From positions 1,860,001 through 1,924,000 of the forward strand of contig CM082583.2 of assembly GCA_040954595.2 (NCBI GenBank): DNA of 64,000 bases. The letters run 5' to 3'. Below the pieces are notes generated by a model, which had not been told where the DNA came from, ran no database searches, and saw only the letters and a list, made by a program, of their open reading frames with translations. Shown piece after piece: positions 60,659 to 64,000 of the stretch; positions within the stretch are counted from its first letter, which is position 1; each line of letters opens with the position of its first letter. The translations under genes and the position numbers were made by a program. Origin of the DNA: Balanoglossus misakiensis (lineage: Eukaryota; Hemichordata).

Positions 60659-60751
60659 AGGGCCCAAGCGCAAGCCAGCGCTTGGGCCCTATTGGTTTCG
60701 TTGGGGTTTTTCTTTCTTTACGGGCCCAAGCCAAGCCAGGCTTGGGCCCGT
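60659..60751. repeat. GGGCCC hairpins, third pair (one of each stem type)
   Basis: The first hairpin (60659-60690) is of the type found at 56.3 kb and the second (60720-60751) of the type at 57.8 kb. The array unit here is therefore a recombinant of the two. CTTT repeats follow. Confidence 0.9.
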
Positions 60752-63700
60752 ATTGGTTTCGTTGGGGTTTTTCTTTCTTTCTTTCTTTCTTTCTTTATTC
60801 TTGGTTCACTTCTTTCGCGCTCTTGATCTCAGACACCGCTGCAGGTACAGTTCTCAAACTTGCTACAGTGGTCAAGGTCAATGAGTAGATGTGCAGTGAC
60901 TTGTGAATACTTAATTAGTCACGTGACATGGCGGCCATATTGGATTTTCTGAAAAAATGCAAATCTCAGATCTCAGAAACTACAAGTCAGATCGAGTTCA
61001 GATTTGGCGTGCTGGTAGTATACCCTCTGCCCATCATTTTTGTAATTGGATATTTTGCTGTCAATGTTGCAGTTTTTTTGCTACAGTTGTTTTTCTGAAA
61101 TCTGGTCAAAATTTCAAAAATCTTCTTCTCCAGAACCGGCGATAACCGAGTCACGCCGTTTGGGGTATGTGGTCACCTAACTGATGTCTATCAAGTTTGC
61201 AAAGATCATTGTGATTGGTCGAAGATTATGGCGGCCATATTGGATTTTCGAAAAACCATAGTAAAACTTCAAAAATCTTCTTCTCCAGAACGGGCGATAA
61301 CCGAGTCACAAGATTTGGTGTGTGTGGTCATTAAACAGATGTCTATCAAGTTTGCGAAGGGGAATGTGATTGGTCGAAGATTATGGCGGCCATATTGGAT
61401 TTTGTGAAAAACGATTAAAAAGTAAAAATTCCTTTTCTAGCCTGAGAATTGATAGCACAGAAATTCTTTTTATGGATATGAATCATCATATGACAAGAAT
61501 AAGCTATAAATATTTTGGTAATTTTGGCAATGACCTTTGACCTACTTTTGACGAATCATTTTTCTGCATATCTAATTCCAGGCTAACCAATAGGGCTATA
61601 AGTTTGGGTTTTGATGTATGTGGATTTGTATGTGATCAAAACATTTTGCTACTTTTCATGACCCCTTTGACCTCTGGTGACCTCATTAAAAATGCGCATA
61701 CCTAATTAATGATGAACCAATAGACCTACAGGATTTGGTTTTGTTATACATGGACCAGTATGGGGTCAAAATATTTTGCCCAAATGTTGGGTGACCTCGG
61801 GTGACCTTTGACCTACTTAACACTATATTAGCATCAGATCAGATAATAGAGCTTGGGCCCGGACAATGCTGCTTGCAGCTTTAATCTTTCTTTATTCTTG
61901 TGTCAATTCTTTGTCGCTCTAGATCTCAGACACCACTGCAGGTACACTTCTGAAACTTGCTACAGTGGTCAAGGTCAATGAGTAGTTGTGCATTGAACCC
62001 ATGAATTTTTAATTAGTCACATGACCTGGCGGCCATCTTGGATTTTCTGAAAAAATGCAAATCTCAGATCTCAGAAACTACAAGTCAGATCGACTTCAAA
62101 TTTGGCGTGCAGGTAGACTACCTTCTGTCAAACATTTTTGTAATTGGAAATTATGCTGTCAATGTTGCAGTTTTTTTGCTACAATTTTTTTTCTGAAATC
62201 TGGCTTAAATTTCAAAAATCTTCTTCTCCAGAACCGGTGATAACCGAGACATGGGGTTTGGGGTATGTGGTCACCTAACTGATGTCTATCAAGTTTGCGA
62301 AGATCATTGTGATTAGTCGAAGATTATGGCGGCCATATTGGATTTTCGAAAAACCCTAGTAAAATTTCAAAAATCTTCTTCTCGAGAACCGGCGATAACC
62401 GAGTCACAAGATTTTGTGTGTGTGGTCATTCAACAGATGTCTATCAAGTTTGCGAAGAGGAATGTGATTGGTCGAAGATTATGGCGGCCATATTGGATTT
62501 TGTGAAAAACAATTAAAAAGTAAAAATTCCCTTTCTAGCCTAAAAATTGATAGCACAGAAATTCTTTTTATGGATATGAATCATCATATAACAAGAATAA
62601 GCTATAAATATTTTGGTAATTTTGGCAATGACCTTTGACCTACTTTTGACGCATCAATTTTCTGCATATCTAATTCCAGGCTAACCAATAGGGCTATAAG
62701 TTTGGTTTTTGATGTATGTGGATTTGTATGTGATCAAAAAATTTTGGTACTTTTCATGACCCCTTTGACCTCTGCTGACCTCATTAAATATGCGCATACC
62801 TAATTACAGATGAACCAATAGACCTAGAGGTTTTGTTTTTGTTGGACAGGACAAGTATAGGGTCAAAATTTTTTACCCAAATTTTGGGTGACCTCTGGTG
62901 ACCTTTGACCTAATTTCGCAAATCTCAGCATCCACAGCAGATACAGCCTTGGCGTTTGGAGGTATGGGGCCATAATGAAAAGCCAAAGTTTTGGGTCACC
63001 TGTGACACCTGCTTAACTCATTATTTATGTGCATACCTAATTCCGGGCTAACCAAAAGGGTTAGAGGTCTGGTTTTTGTTGGACATGGACCACTATGGGT
63101 CAAAATTTTCTGCCCAAACTGTGGGTGACCTCTGACCTACTTAACACTATATCAGCACTAAACATAGATATAATCTTGATATTTCATGGGATAAAACACA
63201 GCATTATGTTTCTACTCATTAATTATGTGCATATCTAATAATCAGATCAGATAATAGAGCTTGGGCCCGGACAATGCTGCTTGCAGCTTTAATTCTGTCT
63301 TTCTTTCTTCTTTCTTTCTTTCTTTATTCTTGTGTCAATTCTTTGTCGCTCTAGATCTCAGAGACCACTGCAGGTACACTTCTGAAACTTGCTACAGTGG
63401 TCAAGGTCAATGAGTAGTCGTGCATTGAACCCTTGAATTTTTAATTAGTCACATGACCTGGCGGCCATCTTGGATTTTCTGAAAAAATGCAAATCTCAGA
63501 TCTCAGAAACTACAAGTCAGATCGACTTCAAATTTGGCGTGCAGGTAGACTACCTTCTGCCCATCATTTTTGTAATTGGAAATTATGCTGTCAATGTTGC
63601 AGTTTTTTTGCTACAATTTTTTTTCTGAAATCTGGTCAAAATTTCAAAAATCTTCTTCTCCAGAACCGGTGACAACCGAGACACGGGGTTTGGTGTATGT

Positions 63701-64000
63701 GGTCACCTAACTGATGTCTATCAAGTTTGCGAAGATCATTGTGATTGGTCGTAGATTATGGCGGCCATATTGGATTTTCGAAAAACCATAGTAAAACTCA
63801 AAAAATCTTCTTCTCCAGAACGGGCGATAACTGAGTCGCAAGATTCGGGGAGTTTGGTCACTTCACTGATGTCTATCAAGTTTGCAAAGAGCATTGTGAT
63901 TGGTCGAAGATTATGGCGGCCATATTGGATTTTGTTAAAAGCAGTGAAAAATTGAAATTCCTTTTCCTAGTCTAAAAATTGATAGCATACAAACTCTTTT

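Larger units (their letters stand above)
55593..62911. promoter_or_regulatory. Cluster of perfect DR1-type nuclear-receptor motifs within the array
   Basis: TGACCTTTGACCT, the reverse complement of the DR1 consensus AGGTCAAAGGTCA, occurs exactly at 55593, 55865, 57126, 57396, 58679, 58950, 59187, 60097, 60369, 61531, 61802, 62629 and 62899. Near-matches lie at 56104 and 60606 (TGACTTTTGACCT). DR1 elements bind RXR heterodimers and HNF4-type receptors in animals. That the motif is bound here is inference, since it is spread passively by the repeat. Confidence 0.45.
54997..64000. repeat. Tandem array of seven ~1.1-1.55 kb units, continuing past the window end
   Basis: The unit start GGCGGCCAT(A/C)TTGGATTTTC followed by TGAAAAAATGCAAATCTCAG recurs at about 54997 (diverged), 56525, 58078, 59497, 60929, 62028 and 63460 (spacings 1528, 1553, 1419, 1432, 1099, 1432). 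Each unit has the same order of blocks: CTTCTTCTCCAGAACCGG, a second GATTATGGCGGCCATATTGG, TTTTTATGGATAT, TGACCTTTGACCT, CATGACCCCTTTGACCTC and a GCTTGGGCCCGGACAATGC end. Short frames of 60-90 codons recur in every unit but are not conserved by frame and match no family. I consider the array non-coding. Confidence 0.93.

Noticed and set aside
56270-60751. GGGCCC hairpin followed by T-run as a transcription terminator
   Set aside because: It resembles a bacterial intrinsic terminator, but this is animal nuclear DNA and the hairpins belong to a tandem repeat.
54997-64000. CRISPR-like or gene array interpretation of the tandem repeats
   Set aside because: Units are over 1 kb, contain no short regular repeat-spacer pattern, and their short ORFs are not conserved in frame between units.

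Overview
This is animal nuclear DNA, most likely from a marine invertebrate. Its coding sequence is split by GT-AG introns, intergenic stretches are long and AT-rich, and microsatellites, foldback elements and decayed non-LTR retrotransposons are abundant. The gene content (a neuralized-domain protein, a Patched/PTCHD3-like permease and a large animal type I polyketide synthase) would fit an invertebrate deuterostome such as a hemichordate or lancelet. That placement is inference, because nothing in the window fixes the species.

Three genes can be modelled exon by exon with matching splice phases. (1) Minus strand, 17168 to 9228: at least ten exons encoding an acidic linker, an NHR (neuralized homology repeat) domain, an armadillo-like helical region and a C-terminal module with an H-G-T motif. 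The 5' end is missing and an in-frame TGA interrupts the last exon. (2) Plus strand, 35875 to 39916: a three-exon Patched-domain (RND/sterol-sensing) protein of about 879 residues. (3) Minus strand, 54493 to 44523: a seven-exon polyketide synthase of about 2747 residues, ordered KS-AT-DH-pseudoKR/pseudoER-KR-ACP-condensation-like-PH-like. About 7.2 kb of it lies in one uninterrupted exon. This gene is the most unusual object in the window.

The rest is repeat-rich. 2.8-5.9 kb holds a 5'-truncated LINE between two almost identical 460-bp direct repeats. 6.5-7.9 kb holds microsatellites and a tandem repeat of about 147 bp. 17.3-21.2 kb holds several inverted-repeat elements. 23.9-26.8 kb holds two LINE remnants, one split by a TTAA-flanked inverted-repeat element whose second copy lies at 42.4-43.2 kb. 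34.1-34.8 kb holds an internally deleted LINE. From about 55 kb to the window end there is a tandem array of seven units of 1.1-1.55 kb, with recently homogenised blocks, GGGCCC hairpins and 14 perfect DR1-type nuclear-receptor motifs.

The three genes are not obviously functionally linked and look like ordinary neighbours. Between them I found no RNA genes, CRISPR arrays or origins. All assignments come from reading the sequence and recalled family motifs; no database search was made.
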